Made by a program: the position numbers and the translations under genes
Part shown: piece by piece, positions 52,126 to 61,509 of the stretch
How the letters are laid out: each line of letters begins with the position of its first letter
Position numbering within the stretch: position 1 is the first letter of the stretch
The notes under the pieces: model-generated
The model's database searches: none
Seen by the model: only the letters and a program-made list of their open reading frames with translations
Told to the model about the DNA's origin: nothing
DNA from: Nocardia nova SH22a
Lineage (GTDB): Bacteria; Actinomycetota; Actinomycetes; Mycobacteriales; Mycobacteriaceae
Reading direction: 5' to 3'
Length of the DNA stretch: 64,000 nucleotides
NCBI RefSeq assembly: GCF_000523235.1
Contig: NZ_CP006850.1
Location: 7,502,001-7,566,000, forward strand

Positions 52126-54387
52126 TCAGTCCCGAATCTCCTTGATCAGGACACCGCCGTCCCGGCCGGTCGTGATGGCGGTGTAGGCACGATGCAGGAA
52201 ACCGCGATCGGGCCTGCGTTCGAAGACCTGGACCTGATAGCGGTCGGGAATCGCGCTGCCGGTGACGTGCACACAGTGCTGGGTCCCCGGCGGGATCTGA
52301 TCGAATTCGGCCTGCAGCTGCTGCGCGGACGGCACCGACGTCGAGTCGGGCACCACATATTGCCTTGCGGTGGCGGCACTTCGAGTGGTGTAGCGGGCAT
52401 ATTCGTAGGCCAGCACCGCATCCGGGCCCGATCCGGTGCCGCCGGGGCCGTTGTCGTTGATCGCGTCCCCGGCGCGCGTGCTGTAGCACCACGGCGCGGT
52501 GCCGGGTTCCGGCGGATTCCGGCCGGTGGGCGGCGCGGCCGTGCCGATCGGCAACTGCCGCCACCAGCGGTCGTAGGACTCGAGGGCCGGATGTCTGGTC
52601 CAGCCGAGGGCGATCACGAAGCGCGCATACCGGGAATCGTTCGGAAACAGCGTGTAGAGATTCTGCGGCGCGGCCGAATCCGGTGTCGGCAGGACCACGT
52701 CCACCGCATCCCGGAAACCGGGGTGGACCGCCAGTAGATCACCGCTGTGCTTACTCTCGTCGGCCGCGAATTCCGCTGCGGCGTCGGCATTGTCGAGATC
52801 GGTGATATCGATGCGCAGGTCGCGGTCCGGATTGACACAGGACACGGCGGGGTGTTCGGTCGCCGATCCGATGGTGCACCGTGTACCGAGCCCACCGGTA
52901 CCGTCCGGTTGAGCGGGAACAAGATCCGGGAAGGCGTCCACGATCGGCTGATACCGCGCTCCCCACCCGGCGTCCGCACCGGACGGCCGGACCGCGACCG
53001 CCACCCCGGCGGCCACGAGCACCACCGTCACGGCCGCCGCGAGTATCCACACCTTTCGCCTTGACCGACCGGGACGAGTGGGTTTCACGACCGGAACCTG
53101 TTGCGGTGGTTGCGCGGAGGACAACCTGTACTCGACGGGCCCGGACACCGCCCCCGAATCGGATGCCGAACCCGGTGACGGGCCGAATGCCGAGCCGGAC
53201 ATGGTTCCGGGCGGCGAACCGGAAGCCGCGCCGTACAGCGGACCAGACGTGAAGCCAGGCGTCACGCCGTGCGGCGGACCCGGTGACAGACCGGGCGTCA
53301 CGCCGAGCGGCGGGCCCTGCGTCACCCCGGAGGGGGAGCCTGAAGCCGGACCGGACGTCGGCGCCAGCGACGGACCGGACACTCCGTCGAGCGCCGGGCC
53401 AACCGTCATCCCGAACGGCGAACCGGAGGTCGAGCCGGGCGGCGAACCAGCAACCGGCCCAGGCGAAGACGAGTGCGCGGGCATCGGCTGCGGATACGCT
53501 GTGGGAACCCAACCGGCCGACTGCGGATCGGTGGTTCCACCGAACCCACTGCTGTACAGCGCATTTCGGAACTCTCCGACGAATTCCCCACAGCTGTCGT
53601 ATCGTTCGCGCGGCTGTTTGGCCATGGCCCGCGCCATCACCGCGTCCACGCCCGGCGGCAGATCGGTGCGGATGGCCGTCAGTCGCGGAACCGGTTTGGT
53701 GACATGACCGGCCACCACCTGGCCCGGTGTCGTCCCGGCGTAGGGCGGGGCGCCGCAGAGCAGGGTGAACAGGGTGCAGGCGAGGGAGTACTGGTCGCAG
53801 CGATGGTCGAGGGGTTCTCCCGACAACTGTTCGGGCGAGGCGTAGGCGAGGGTCGCGGTGAGCGCGCCCGTCACCGTCAGTTCGGCATCGGCGTCCTGTA
53901 GGCGGGCGATACCGAAATCGGTCAGAATCGCGCGTTCGGCACGACCCGCGTCGGAGGCCTTGAGCAGGATGTTGGCGGGTTTGATATCGCGGTGCAGCAC
54001 ACCCTTGCTGTGCGCGTAGTCCAGCGCGGCACCCGTTTCGGCGATGATGCGCAGCACCCGCTCCACCGACAGGCCACGCCGATCCAGCCGCGAAACATCC
54101 GCGCCGCGTACATATTCCATGGATATCCACAGATGTCCCGCGTCGGCGCCGCGATCGTAGATGCGCACGATGCCCGGATGTTCCAGGCGGGCCACGATTT
54201 CGGCCTCCTGGTCGAAGCGGCGGCGCAGTTCGTTGTCGGCGGATACGTCGTGATCCAGCAGTTTCAGCGCCACGCGCCGCGGGAGCCGGGGATGTCTGGC
54301 GATGTAGACCGTTCCCATTCCACCGCGGCCGAGCATTCCCTCGATGAGGTAACCGGCGAACATCTCATCGATTCCGAGTGCGGCCAC
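52126..54387 (-). CDS. Ser/Thr protein kinase with transmembrane helix and sensor domain
   Basis: 753 residues from GTG 54387. The kinase domain (10-265) has LGRGGMG, Lys42, HRDIKPANILL and TDFGIARL, so it is an active RD kinase. Residues 290-420 are an S/P/G-rich juxtamembrane stretch of imperfect 8-residue units such as GSPSGVTQGPP and GVTPG. A transmembrane helix (VWILAAAVTVVLVAAGVAVAV, partly shown) at about 445-465 leads to an outer domain of 285 residues with paired Cys. It matches Pkn kinases of Nocardia. The ligand is unknown. Confidence 0.9.
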   Translation of the reverse strand: MAALGIDEMFAGYLIEGMLGRGGMGTVYIARHPRLPRRVALKLLDHDVSADNELRRRFDQEAEIVARLEHPGIVRIYDRGADAGHLWISMEYVRGADVSRLDRRGLSVERVLRIIAETGAALDYAHSKGVLHRDIKPANILLKASDAGRAERAILTDFGIARLQDADAELTVTGALTATLAYASPEQLSGEPLDHRCDQYSLACTLFTLLCGAPPYAGTTPGQVVAGHVTKPVPRLTAIRTDLPPGVDAVMARAMAKQPRERYDSCGEFVGEFRNALYSSGFGGTTDPQSAGWVPTAYPQPMPAHSSSPGPVAGSPPGSTSGSPFGMTVGPALDGVSGPSLAPTSGPASGSPSGVTQGPPLGVTPGLSPGPPHGVTPGFTSGPLYGAASGSPPGTMSGSAFGPSPGSASDSGAVSGPVEYRLSSAQPPQQVPVVKPTRPGRSRRKVWILAAAVTVVLVAAGVAVAVRPSGADAGWGARYQPIVDAFPDLVPAQPDGTGGLGTRCTIGSATEHPAVSCVNPDRDLRIDITDLDNADAAAEFAADESKHSGDLLAVHPGFRDAVDVVLPTPDSAAPQNLYTLFPNDSRYARFVIALGWTRHPALESYDRWWRQLPIGTAAPPTGRNPPEPGTAPWCYSTRAGDAINDNGPGGTGSGPDAVLAYEYARYTTRSAATARQYVVPDSTSVPSAQQLQAEFDQIPPGTQHCVHVTGSAIPDRYQVQVFERRPDRGFLHRAYTAITTGRDGGVLIKEIRD

Positions 54388-54518
54388 GGCCCCCCTTCAG
54401 GTCTTGCGTCACCGAGGCGTCAGAAGCATACCGATATCGCGGTTCTCGCCGGGTGCTGGCCTGCTCCGATACCGTGGATATCCAGCGCTACCGGCGTGGA
54501 CGAAGAGGTGAGATCACG

Positions 54519-55196
54519 GTGTTCGACCCGTTGGCCGATATCGACCGGGCACTGGCCGAACGGGCCGGATGGACATGGTTCGACGATCATCTCCGCTACA
54601 CCTGCGGGGTACTCGACCTGCTGCGCCGCGACGAACTGGGACGCCTGCCCGCCACCCCGACCCGGGTCCGCCTGGACCCCCGCGAAGTGTGTCTCGCCGA
54701 CGGCCCGGGACAGTGGGCGTTCTGGCGCGCGACCGGGGACGGCTCCTGGAAGCCGAACAATGTCTACGTCGCGGGCAGTCCCGCCTTCGTGGCCGCCGCG
54801 CAACTGTCGAACGCACTCGCCGACGAGATGCGACGGCAGCAGGCCCGGGCCGCCGCCCAGCCCCGCTGGATCACCGAGCGTCCCGGTTCGGTGATGATCT
54901 CGAACCGCCGCATCCACCTGGGCAACCCCGACCACGTCTTCGCGATCCGCTGGCAGGCGCTGGAGACGATCGATCTCACCGCACCGGATCGCGTGGTGGC
55001 CCGCTACGCCCGCCGCAACGGCACCCTGCTCCAGTGGCAACTGCAAAGCCCCTGGGCCGTACTGGTTTTCGTCGTCGCCGCCCAGCGCTACTTCCCGAAC
55101 CACCCGCTGCTTCGATCCGGCAACTGGCTGCCCGCCGGATTCGAGGAGAAATGCCATCTGGCGGGCAAAACCTGCCCGAGGGTCCGCGAGCGGTAG
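54519..55196 (+). CDS. Hypothetical protein divergent from kinase
   Basis: 225 residues from GTG 54519 (AGGTGA upstream). FDDHLRYTCGVLDLLRRDEL and ITERPGSVMISNRRIHLGNP are the most ordered blocks; a hydrophobic segment PWAVLVFVVAAQRYF is too short to be a sure membrane helix. No domain recognised. Divergent from the kinase at 131 bases and possibly a substrate. Confidence 0.6.
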   Translation: MFDPLADIDRALAERAGWTWFDDHLRYTCGVLDLLRRDELGRLPATPTRVRLDPREVCLADGPGQWAFWRATGDGSWKPNNVYVAGSPAFVAAAQLSNALADEMRRQQARAAAQPRWITERPGSVMISNRRIHLGNPDHVFAIRWQALETIDLTAPDRVVARYARRNGTLLQWQLQSPWAVLVFVVAAQRYFPNHPLLRSGNWLPAGFEEKCHLAGKTCPRVRER

Positions 55197-55676
55197 CTAC
55201 GCCATCTCCGCCAGCAGCGCGTCGAGTGCGCGGTAGCTCTCGTTCAATCCGCCCTCCATACCGGACTGCACCATGCCGTCGCGTTCGGCGGGGGTGTGGA
55301 ATTGGCTGTCGGTCACCACTTTCGTGCGACCGTCGCCGAGATCGATGAAACTGGTGGCGTCGATGGCCACATGCGCGGGCATCCCGTCCCATTCGAACGA
55401 CCACACGATGCGCTCGCGCGGGCTGATCTCACGGAACCGCCCTTCGAATCCGTGGGCCTGGCCGTCGGCGTGCTCGACGAAACGCCAGTGCCCGCCCGGG
55501 CGGAACTCCCAGCGCTCGACATCGAGCCGATGCCCGCGTCCCCACCAGCGCACCAGATTCTCGATGCGGCTGTAGGCATCCCACACCCGGTCGATCGGCG
55601 CATCGAAGATCCGCTCGACGTGCAGCTCCCGGTCGCCGGAAGAGGTGACCGCCGCGTCCTTGGTCGTCGTATCCAT
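55197..55676 (-). CDS. SRPBCC (AHSA1-type) protein
   Basis: 159 residues. The START-like fold is evident in VERIFDAPIDRVWDAYSRIE, VRWWGRGHRLDVERWEFRPG and the C-terminal helix NESYRALDALLAEM. These proteins bind hydrophobic ligands. Immediately after the ArsR gene (4 bases apart), a very common pair in actinobacteria. Confidence 0.88.
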   Translation of the reverse strand: MDTTTKDAAVTSSGDRELHVERIFDAPIDRVWDAYSRIENLVRWWGRGHRLDVERWEFRPGGHWRFVEHADGQAHGFEGRFREISPRERIVWSFEWDGMPAHVAIDATSFIDLGDGRTKVVTDSQFHTPAERDGMVQSGMEGGLNESYRALDALLAEMA

Positions 55677-55680
55677 TGCC

Positions 55681-56004
55681 CTACTCCGTTCGTTCGAGGA
55701 ATTCACCGAGACGGTCCATCCGGGCCTCCACCATGCGCCGATAGCCCTGCAACCAGGACGCCTCACGGTCGAGCGCATTCGCCCCGAGCCGGCAGTACCG
55801 GACCCGGCCGCGCTTCTCCGTGACCACCATTCCCGCATCCTCGAGAATCGCCAGATGTTTCTTGATGCCGGTGAGGGTCATCTCGAAACTCTCGGCCAGC
55901 TCGCTGACCGTGGCGGACCCGCTGCCGAGACGCTCAAGGATCCCACGCCGAGTGGGATCCGCCAGCGCCGCGAAGGAAGCGTCCAAAGAGCCATACTGAA
56001 CCAT
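55681..56004 (-). CDS. ArsR-family winged-helix repressor
   Basis: 107 residues. FAALADPTRRGILERLGSGS and LAESFEMTLTGIKKHLAILE mark the ArsR helix-turn-helix, then the wing EDAGMVVTEKRGRVRYCRL. No CxC metal site, so it is of the non-metal class linked to SRPBCC proteins. A dyad covers its own start codon. Confidence 0.9.
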   Translation of the reverse strand: MVQYGSLDASFAALADPTRRGILERLGSGSATVSELAESFEMTLTGIKKHLAILEDAGMVVTEKRGRVRYCRLGANALDREASWLQGYRRMVEARMDRLGEFLERTE

Positions 56005-56016
56005 CTAGTTCAGTAT
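55993..56016. promoter_or_regulatory. Dyad operator over the ArsR start codon
   Basis: ATACTGAAC at 55993-56001 and GTTCAGTAT at 56008-56016 are perfect 9-base inverted arms with six bases between, and the ArsR ATG (56004-56002) lies in that centre. Autorepression of a leaderless message is the simplest reading. Confidence 0.78.
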
Positions 56017-56083
56017 TTCCGATTGTCAACGCTGGTGTCAAGGCCCGCTGGGCAATGTCGGTACCGCGTGGGACGATCGCGTA

Positions 56084-56521
56084 GTGACCGCGACACCCGC
56101 CCCCGAGCAGCGCCTTCGCGATCTCGCGCGGCTGCGGCGCGTGCGCGATCGCATCGACCGGGAGTATGCGAAACCGCTGGATGTGGAGGCCCTGGCGCGC
56201 GATGAGCACATGTCGGCGGGGCATCTGAGCCGGCAGTTCCGCCTCGCCTACGGGGAATCGCCGTACGGATATCTGATGACGCGGCGGATCGAGCGCGCGA
56301 TGGCGCTGCTGCGGCGCGGCGATCTCAGCGTCACCGAGGTGTGTTTCGAGGTCGGCTGCCAATCGCTGGGCACGTTCAGCACCCGCTTCACCGAATTGGT
56401 CGGGGTGCCGCCGAGCGTGTACCGGCGCGAGGCCGCCGAGGCCACCCTGGGCATGCCGTCGTGCGTGGCGAAACAGGTCACCAGACCGATCAGGAATCGA
56501 GAAGCGCAGGTTACCGAGTAG
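56084..56521 (+). CDS. Short AraC-family regulator
   Basis: 145 residues from GTG 56084: a DNA-binding domain only, without effector domain. DVEALARDEHMSAGHLSRQF and VTEVCFEVGCQSLGTFSTRF are the two helix-turn-helices. The VOC gene follows 17 bases later. Such short AraC proteins often pair with a VOC partner that may act as the sensor. Confidence 0.85.
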   Translation: MTATPAPEQRLRDLARLRRVRDRIDREYAKPLDVEALARDEHMSAGHLSRQFRLAYGESPYGYLMTRRIERAMALLRRGDLSVTEVCFEVGCQSLGTFSTRFTELVGVPPSVYRREAAEATLGMPSCVAKQVTRPIRNREAQVTE

Positions 56522-56538
56522 CAATTAGCGTGATCGAC

Positions 56539-56949
56539 ATGGAAATCACCATTCATTCGACCCTCCTTCCGCAGAACGATCCGGACGCGGCGCTGAACTT
56601 CTATCGCGATGTGCTCGGTTTCGAGGTCCGCAACGACGTCGGATACAAGGGCATGCACTGGATCACCGTCGGCCCCGCCGGGCAGCCGGAGATCTCGATC
56701 GTGCTGTATCCGCCGGAGGCGTCGCCCGGCATCACCGAAGACGAGCAGCGCACCATCTCCGAGATGATGGCCAAGGGCACCTTCGCCAGCCTCAATCTCG
56801 CCGCCAAGGACCTCGACGACGTGTTCGAACGGGTGCAGGCCGGTGGCGCCGAGGTCGTCCAGGAACCCACCGACCAGCCCTACGGCGTCCGCGACTGTGC
56901 CTTCCGCGACCCCTCCGGCAATCTGCTCCGGATCCAACAGGCTTCCTGA
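56539..56949 (+). CDS. VOC/glyoxalase superfamily protein
   Basis: 136 residues from ATG 56539 (GTG 56530 also possible; homologues begin with EITIHSTL). Motifs NDPDAALNFYRDVLGFEVRN and GVRDCAFRDPSGNLLRIQQ. Metal site and substrate unknown. Encoded between the AraC regulator and the UvrA-like gene. Confidence 0.85.
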   Translation: MEITIHSTLLPQNDPDAALNFYRDVLGFEVRNDVGYKGMHWITVGPAGQPEISIVLYPPEASPGITEDEQRTISEMMAKGTFASLNLAAKDLDDVFERVQAGGAEVVQEPTDQPYGVRDCAFRDPSGNLLRIQQAS

Positions 56950-56994
56950 CCATCCGACCGGCCGGCGCGCCGGGCCACCCTTCGAAATGGAGAA

Positions 56995-59373
56995 ATGATG
57001 AGCAAGGCCCCCACGCCGGACCGGCATATCGCCGACAGCCACGACCTGATCCGCGTACACGGTGCGCGGGTCAACAACCTGCGCGATATCAGCGTCGAAA
57101 TCCCCAAACGGCGGCTGACCGTTTTCACCGGCGTCTCCGGATCGGGCAAGAGTTCGCTGGTGTTCGGCACCATCGCCGCGGAATCGCAGCGCATGATCAA
57201 CGAGACCTACAGCGCGTTCGTGCAGGGCTTCATGCCTACCCTCGCCCGCCCGGAGGTCGATTTCCTGGACGGCCTCACCACCGCGATTTCCGTCGATCAG
57301 GAGCGGATGGGCGCCAACCCCCGCTCCACCGTCGGCACCGCCACCGACGCCAATGCCATGCTGCGCATTCTGTTCAGCAGACTCGCAGAGCCCAATATCG
57401 GCTCACCGAACGCCTATTCGTTCAATGTGCCGTCGGTGACGGCCACCGGTGCGATCACGGTCGAACGCGGCGGTAAGACCAAGGCCGAGAAGGCCACCTT
57501 CCACCGGCTCGGCGGTATGTGCCCGCGCTGCGAGGGGATGGGATCGGTCACCGACTTCGATCTCACCGCCCTGTTCGACGACAGCCTCTCGCTCAACGAA
57601 GGCGCGCTGTCCATCCCCGGTTACAGCATGGACGGCTGGTACGGCCGCATCTACCGCGGCTGCGGACTCTTCGACCCGGACAAGCCGATCCGCAAATACA
57701 ACAAGCGCGAAATGCACGATCTGCTCTACAAGGAGCCCACCAAGATCAAGGTCGAGGGCATCAACCTCACCTACGAGGGCCTGATCCCCAAGATCCAGAA
57801 GTCGATGCTGTCCAAGGATGTCGACGCGCTGCAGCCGCATATCCGCGCCTTCGTCGAGCGCGCGGTGACCTTCACGACGTGTCCGGAGTGCGAGGGCACC
57901 CGGCTCGCCGCCGAGGCACGGGCCTCGAAGATCGACGGCAAGAGCATCGCCGATGTCTGCATGATGCAGATCAGCGATCTGGCCGAATGGGTGCGCGGAC
58001 TCGACGCGCCGTCGGTGGCTCCGCTGTTGAAGGGTCTGCAGCATCTGCTCGACTCGTTCACCGAGATCGGCCTCGGATATCTGTCGCTGGACCGCCCGGC
58101 CGGAACGTTGTCCGGTGGAGAAGCACAGCGCACCAAGATGATTCGCCATCTCGGATCGTCGCTCACCGATGTCACCTACGTCTTCGACGAACCCACCATC
58201 GGACTGCACCCGCACGATATCGAGCGCATGAACAATCTGCTGCTGCAGCTGCGGGACAAGGGCAATACCGTCCTGGTGGTCGAGCACAAGCCGGAGGCGA
58301 TCGCGATCGCCGACCATATCGTCGATCTCGGACCCGGAGCCGGAACCGAGGGCGGCACAATCTGTTTCGAAGGCGATATCGCGGGGCTGCGGGCCGCCGA
58401 CACCATCACCGGACGCCATCTCGACGATCGCGCCAAGTTGAAGGACGCGCCTCGAAAGTCGTCCGGCGCGTTGGAGATTCGCGGCGCGTCCACCCACAAC
58501 CTGAAGGACGTGGATGTCGACATCCCGCTCGGGGTGCTGTGCGTCATAACCGGCGTGGCCGGATCGGGGAAGAGTTCCCTGATCCACGGTTCGGTGGCCG
58601 ACCGTGACGACGTCGTAGTAGTCGACCAAGGTGCGATCCGCGGTTCCCGGCGCAGCAATCCGGCCACCTACACCGGCCTGCTGGAGCCGATTCGCAAGGC
58701 CTTCGCCAAGGCCAACGGCGTGAAACCGGCCCTGTTCAGCGCCAATTCCGAGGGCGCGTGTCCCACCTGCAACGGCGCCGGTGTGATCTACACCGATCTC
58801 GCGATGATGGCCGGTGTGGCGACCACCTGCGAGGAGTGCGACGGCAAGCGCTTCCAGGCGGCGGTGCTCGATTACCACCTCGGTGGCCGCGATATCAGCG
58901 AGGTGCTGGAGATGTCGGTCGCGAAGGCCGAGGAATTCTTCGGTGCGGGCGAGGCGCGAATTCCCGCCGCGCACAAGATCTTGCAGCGTCTCGCTGATGT
59001 CGGACTGGGATATCTGAAACTGGGCCAGCCCCTGACCACCCTGTCCGGCGGCGAGCGGCAGCGCATCAAACTCGCCACCCACATGGGCGAGAAGGGCGGC
59101 ATCTACGTCCTCGACGAACCGACCACCGGCCTGCACCTTGCCGACGTGGAGAACCTGCTCGGCCTCCTGGATCGTCTCGTGGACTCGGGCAAATCCGTGA
59201 TCGTGATCGAGCACCACCAAGCGGTCATGGCACATGCCGACTGGATCATCGACCTCGGCCCGGGCGCCGGACACGACGGCGGGCGCATCGTCTTCGAGGG
59301 CACACCGGCGGATCTGGTCGCCGACGGGTCCACCCTCACCGGCGAACATCTGGCGACCTACGTCGGCGGATGA
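56995..59373 (+). CDS. UvrA-like ABC ATPase (DrrC-type drug-resistance paralogue)
   Basis: 792 residues versus about 950-1000 for housekeeping UvrA. Two ABC domains: Walker A GVSGSGKSSL and GVAGSGKSSL, signatures LSGGEAQR and LSGGERQR, and DEPTIGLHP/DEPTTGLHL. Zinc CxxC pairs remain (CPRCEGMG, CPECEGT, CPTCNGAG, CEECDGKR). The UvrB-binding insertion appears shortened, as in DrrC-type proteins linked to drug resistance. With the AraC and VOC genes it probably forms a resistance unit against a DNA-binding compound. Confidence 0.88.
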   Translation: MMSKAPTPDRHIADSHDLIRVHGARVNNLRDISVEIPKRRLTVFTGVSGSGKSSLVFGTIAAESQRMINETYSAFVQGFMPTLARPEVDFLDGLTTAISVDQERMGANPRSTVGTATDANAMLRILFSRLAEPNIGSPNAYSFNVPSVTATGAITVERGGKTKAEKATFHRLGGMCPRCEGMGSVTDFDLTALFDDSLSLNEGALSIPGYSMDGWYGRIYRGCGLFDPDKPIRKYNKREMHDLLYKEPTKIKVEGINLTYEGLIPKIQKSMLSKDVDALQPHIRAFVERAVTFTTCPECEGTRLAAEARASKIDGKSIADVCMMQISDLAEWVRGLDAPSVAPLLKGLQHLLDSFTEIGLGYLSLDRPAGTLSGGEAQRTKMIRHLGSSLTDVTYVFDEPTIGLHPHDIERMNNLLLQLRDKGNTVLVVEHKPEAIAIADHIVDLGPGAGTEGGTICFEGDIAGLRAADTITGRHLDDRAKLKDAPRKSSGALEIRGASTHNLKDVDVDIPLGVLCVITGVAGSGKSSLIHGSVADRDDVVVVDQGAIRGSRRSNPATYTGLLEPIRKAFAKANGVKPALFSANSEGACPTCNGAGVIYTDLAMMAGVATTCEECDGKRFQAAVLDYHLGGRDISEVLEMSVAKAEEFFGAGEARIPAAHKILQRLADVGLGYLKLGQPLTTLSGGERQRIKLATHMGEKGGIYVLDEPTTGLHLADVENLLGLLDRLVDSGKSVIVIEHHQAVMAHADWIIDLGPGAGHDGGRIVFEGTPADLVADGSTLTGEHLATYVGG

Positions 59374-59380
59374 TCACGCA

Positions 59381-59418
59381 CCTGCCGGTTCCGGTCACAA
59401 CGGACCGGAACCGGCAGG
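59381..59418. terminator. Perfect bidirectional terminator hairpin
   Basis: CCTGCCGGTTCCGGTC at 59381-59396 and GACCGGAACCGGCAGG at 59403-59418 pair without mismatch over 16 bases around a six-base loop. It lies between the convergent UvrA-like and esterase genes. Confidence 0.85.
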
Positions 59419-59474
59419 GCGGAGCGTCGGCGCGGGTGGCTCGGTGCTGCGCCGACGCGGTCTGCGAACTCCGG

Positions 59475-60428
59475 TCAGCCGAGTACCGTCCGGAGGAATC
59501 GGCCGGTGGCGGCCATGGCCTCACGGCTTTCCGGAAGCAGCCGATCGAGGACCGGGAAGGCGTGCACCTGCCGGCGCCAGCGATGGGTCTCGACCGGCAC
59601 ACCGCCCTCGTGCAGCCGCTCGGTGAAGGCGAGGATGTCCGGCTCCAGCAGTTCTTGTTCGGCGACAGTGAGAAAGGTCGGCGGGAAAGCGGTCACCGGC
59701 GCATCGATGGGAGTGCGTGATCCGCGCAGTTCGATGTCGCCGCGCAACCACTTGGCCTTGGCCCGCCGCACCGCGCTGAGCGGTTGGTACGCATCGTGTT
59801 TCAGCAACGCCGGGTCGTGACGGTCGGCGTCCAAGCTCAGCTGCGGCGAGTAGCCGACGAAGGCAGCCGGGCGCGGCAGACCGTCCAGCTCGGCGAGTTC
59901 ACAGATCTTCGCGGCCAGGAATCCGCCCGCGGAATCGCCCGCGACGACGATCCGACCCCCGACCTGCTCGGCCAGCGCCCGATAGGCGGCACAGGCGTCG
60001 AAGACCGAGGTGCCCACCCCCGCCTCGGGCAACTGCCGGTAGTTCACGGAATACACCGGCGCACCGAGCGTTTCGGCCAACCGGCTGCACACGTGCCGGT
60101 GGGTCGCGGGCCCGCAGAAGAGGAACGCGCCACCGTGCAGAAACAGTACGTGGGTATCAGCCACGGCCGCCGAGTCCGACCGGCGCGGGCGATAGGTCCG
60201 CACCCCGACACCGCCGAGATCAGCCACGCCGTGGTGAACGCCGGACGGATACGGCAGCCACGAGAACGCGGTTTCGAGAATGCGCAAGGCGCGCATACCG
60301 CGCTCGCCCAGCGGCCAGACGCGATAGATCGGTTTGAGAAGGGTCCGCGCCAGCCAGTAGACCACCACCGAGGTGGGACTGGGGGACGTGTGCGCGATGA
60401 CGGGCGAGCGAACCGGCGTGGTCGTCAT
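59475..60428 (-). CDS. HSL-family alpha/beta hydrolase (LipR-like)
   Basis: 317 residues from ATG 60428. HGGAFLFCG is the oxyanion-hole block and GDSAGGFLA carries the nucleophile Ser; the late His is in HRWRRQVHAFP. Belongs to the hormone-sensitive-lipase esterases, like LipR of the mymA operon in M. tuberculosis. Downstream of an SDR gene in a coupled unit, again reminiscent of lipR-sadH. Confidence 0.85.
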   Translation of the reverse strand: MTTTPVRSPVIAHTSPSPTSVVVYWLARTLLKPIYRVWPLGERGMRALRILETAFSWLPYPSGVHHGVADLGGVGVRTYRPRRSDSAAVADTHVLFLHGGAFLFCGPATHRHVCSRLAETLGAPVYSVNYRQLPEAGVGTSVFDACAAYRALAEQVGGRIVVAGDSAGGFLAAKICELAELDGLPRPAAFVGYSPQLSLDADRHDPALLKHDAYQPLSAVRRAKAKWLRGDIELRGSRTPIDAPVTAFPPTFLTVAEQELLEPDILAFTERLHEGGVPVETHRWRRQVHAFPVLDRLLPESREAMAATGRFLRTVLG

Positions 60429-60645
60429 CGGCCGTCCCGCTCGGATCGTGCGATGGTTCCGTAGTTCAGGCCGCCGTGCGAATAGGTGGGAATCACCGGC
60501 CACTGCCGTTTCCAGGTGACGCACTCCGACGACGGCAGAATCTGCAGCCAGCGCGGATCGCGGGGCGAGCGCGCGGCCAGATATCGTGCACGCCTTCGAA
60601 TTCCGGAATCGGGCGCACGGTGGTCAGGGGCTGGGTGTCGGTCAT
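60425..60645 (-). pseudogene. Small coupled reading frame, probably frameshifted
   Basis: ATG 60645 overlaps the SDR stop (ATGA) and reads TDTQPLTTVRPIPEFEGVHD, then runs to a stop at 60493 in that frame. A second frame, with RDPRWLQILPSSECVTWKRQ and ending at 60425, overlaps the esterase ATG by 4 bases. Both ends thus keep the coupling expected of one gene of about 73 codons, broken once in the middle. Family unknown. Confidence 0.5.
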
Positions 60646-61493
60646 CGGCGGTCTTCCTGGTCGGTATCGCCTGAGTCGGTCAGGCTGCGTTCGTAGTCGG
60701 CGCGCACGGACGATCCGCGGGTAGCGGTGACCTGGTCGGGCACCATGCGCCGGAAGGTGAAGTCGCGCAGGCGTTGCGGTAACAGTTCGGCGAGCCTGGT
60801 CAGGGGGCCGATATAGCCGGGAACCGTCACTTCGAAGCGCGGGCGTTCGAGGGTCCGCAATACCGTGCGGGCCACATCGGCGGGCTCCAGTAGTGAGGCG
60901 ACGCCGCTCGCGGTCCCCGCGGCCAGCTCGGTCGCCACCACACCGGGCATGATCACCGAGATCCGAACTCCACTGCCACGCAACTCTTCCCGTACGCCGG
61001 TCAGGTAGCCCAGTACGCCGTGTTTGGTGGCGGCGTAGGTCGATTCGCCCGGCGGGGACAGGCTTGCCGCGGCGGAGGCGATGGTGACGATATGACCCCG
61101 GCCCCGCGCGCGCATGGCGGGAGCCGCCAAGCGCACACCCCGGATGACGCCGTGCAGATTGATGTCCAGCATGCGAGCGGTGGCCGCCTCGGGCTCCTCG
61201 TCGAACGGCCCCACCCACATCACCCCGGCATTGTTGACCAGCACGTCGATCGGGCCCCACATCGACTCGATCGAGGTGAGGAAGCGGCGGAAGGACTCGG
61301 TGTCGGTGACGTCGAGGGCGAATCCGTGGACAGCGCCGGGCAGCTCGGCAGCCGTCACCTCGACCACGGATCGATCCAGGTCGCCGATGGCCACCCGCGC
61401 CCCGGCCTCGGCGAGGACCCGCGCGATCTCGCGCCCGATCCCGCGTGCCCCGCCGGTCACGGCGACAACCCGTCCGGCAATCGGTATGGACAT
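60642..61493 (-). CDS. Short-chain dehydrogenase/reductase (SadH-like)
   Basis: 283 residues from ATG 61493 (GAGGAG 6 bases upstream). VTGGARGIGREIARVLAEAG binds NAD(P), NNAGVMW is in place, the catalytic Ser is in IASAAASLSPPG and Tyr/Lys in YAATKHG. The C-terminal extension with LAELLPQRLRDF is typical of fatty or mycolate-linked SDRs. Divergent from a TetR gene with a dyad between. Confidence 0.85.
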   Translation of the reverse strand: MSIPIAGRVVAVTGGARGIGREIARVLAEAGARVAIGDLDRSVVEVTAAELPGAVHGFALDVTDTESFRRFLTSIESMWGPIDVLVNNAGVMWVGPFDEEPEAATARMLDINLHGVIRGVRLAAPAMRARGRGHIVTIASAAASLSPPGESTYAATKHGVLGYLTGVREELRGSGVRISVIMPGVVATELAAGTASGVASLLEPADVARTVLRTLERPRFEVTVPGYIGPLTRLAELLPQRLRDFTFRRMVPDQVTATRGSSVRADYERSLTDSGDTDQEDRR

Positions 61494-61509
61494 CGACATC
61501 TCCTCAATT

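Noticed and set aside
57403..59349. Minus-strand frame of 648 codons inside the UvrA-like gene
   Set aside because: Antisense of two well-formed ABC domains.
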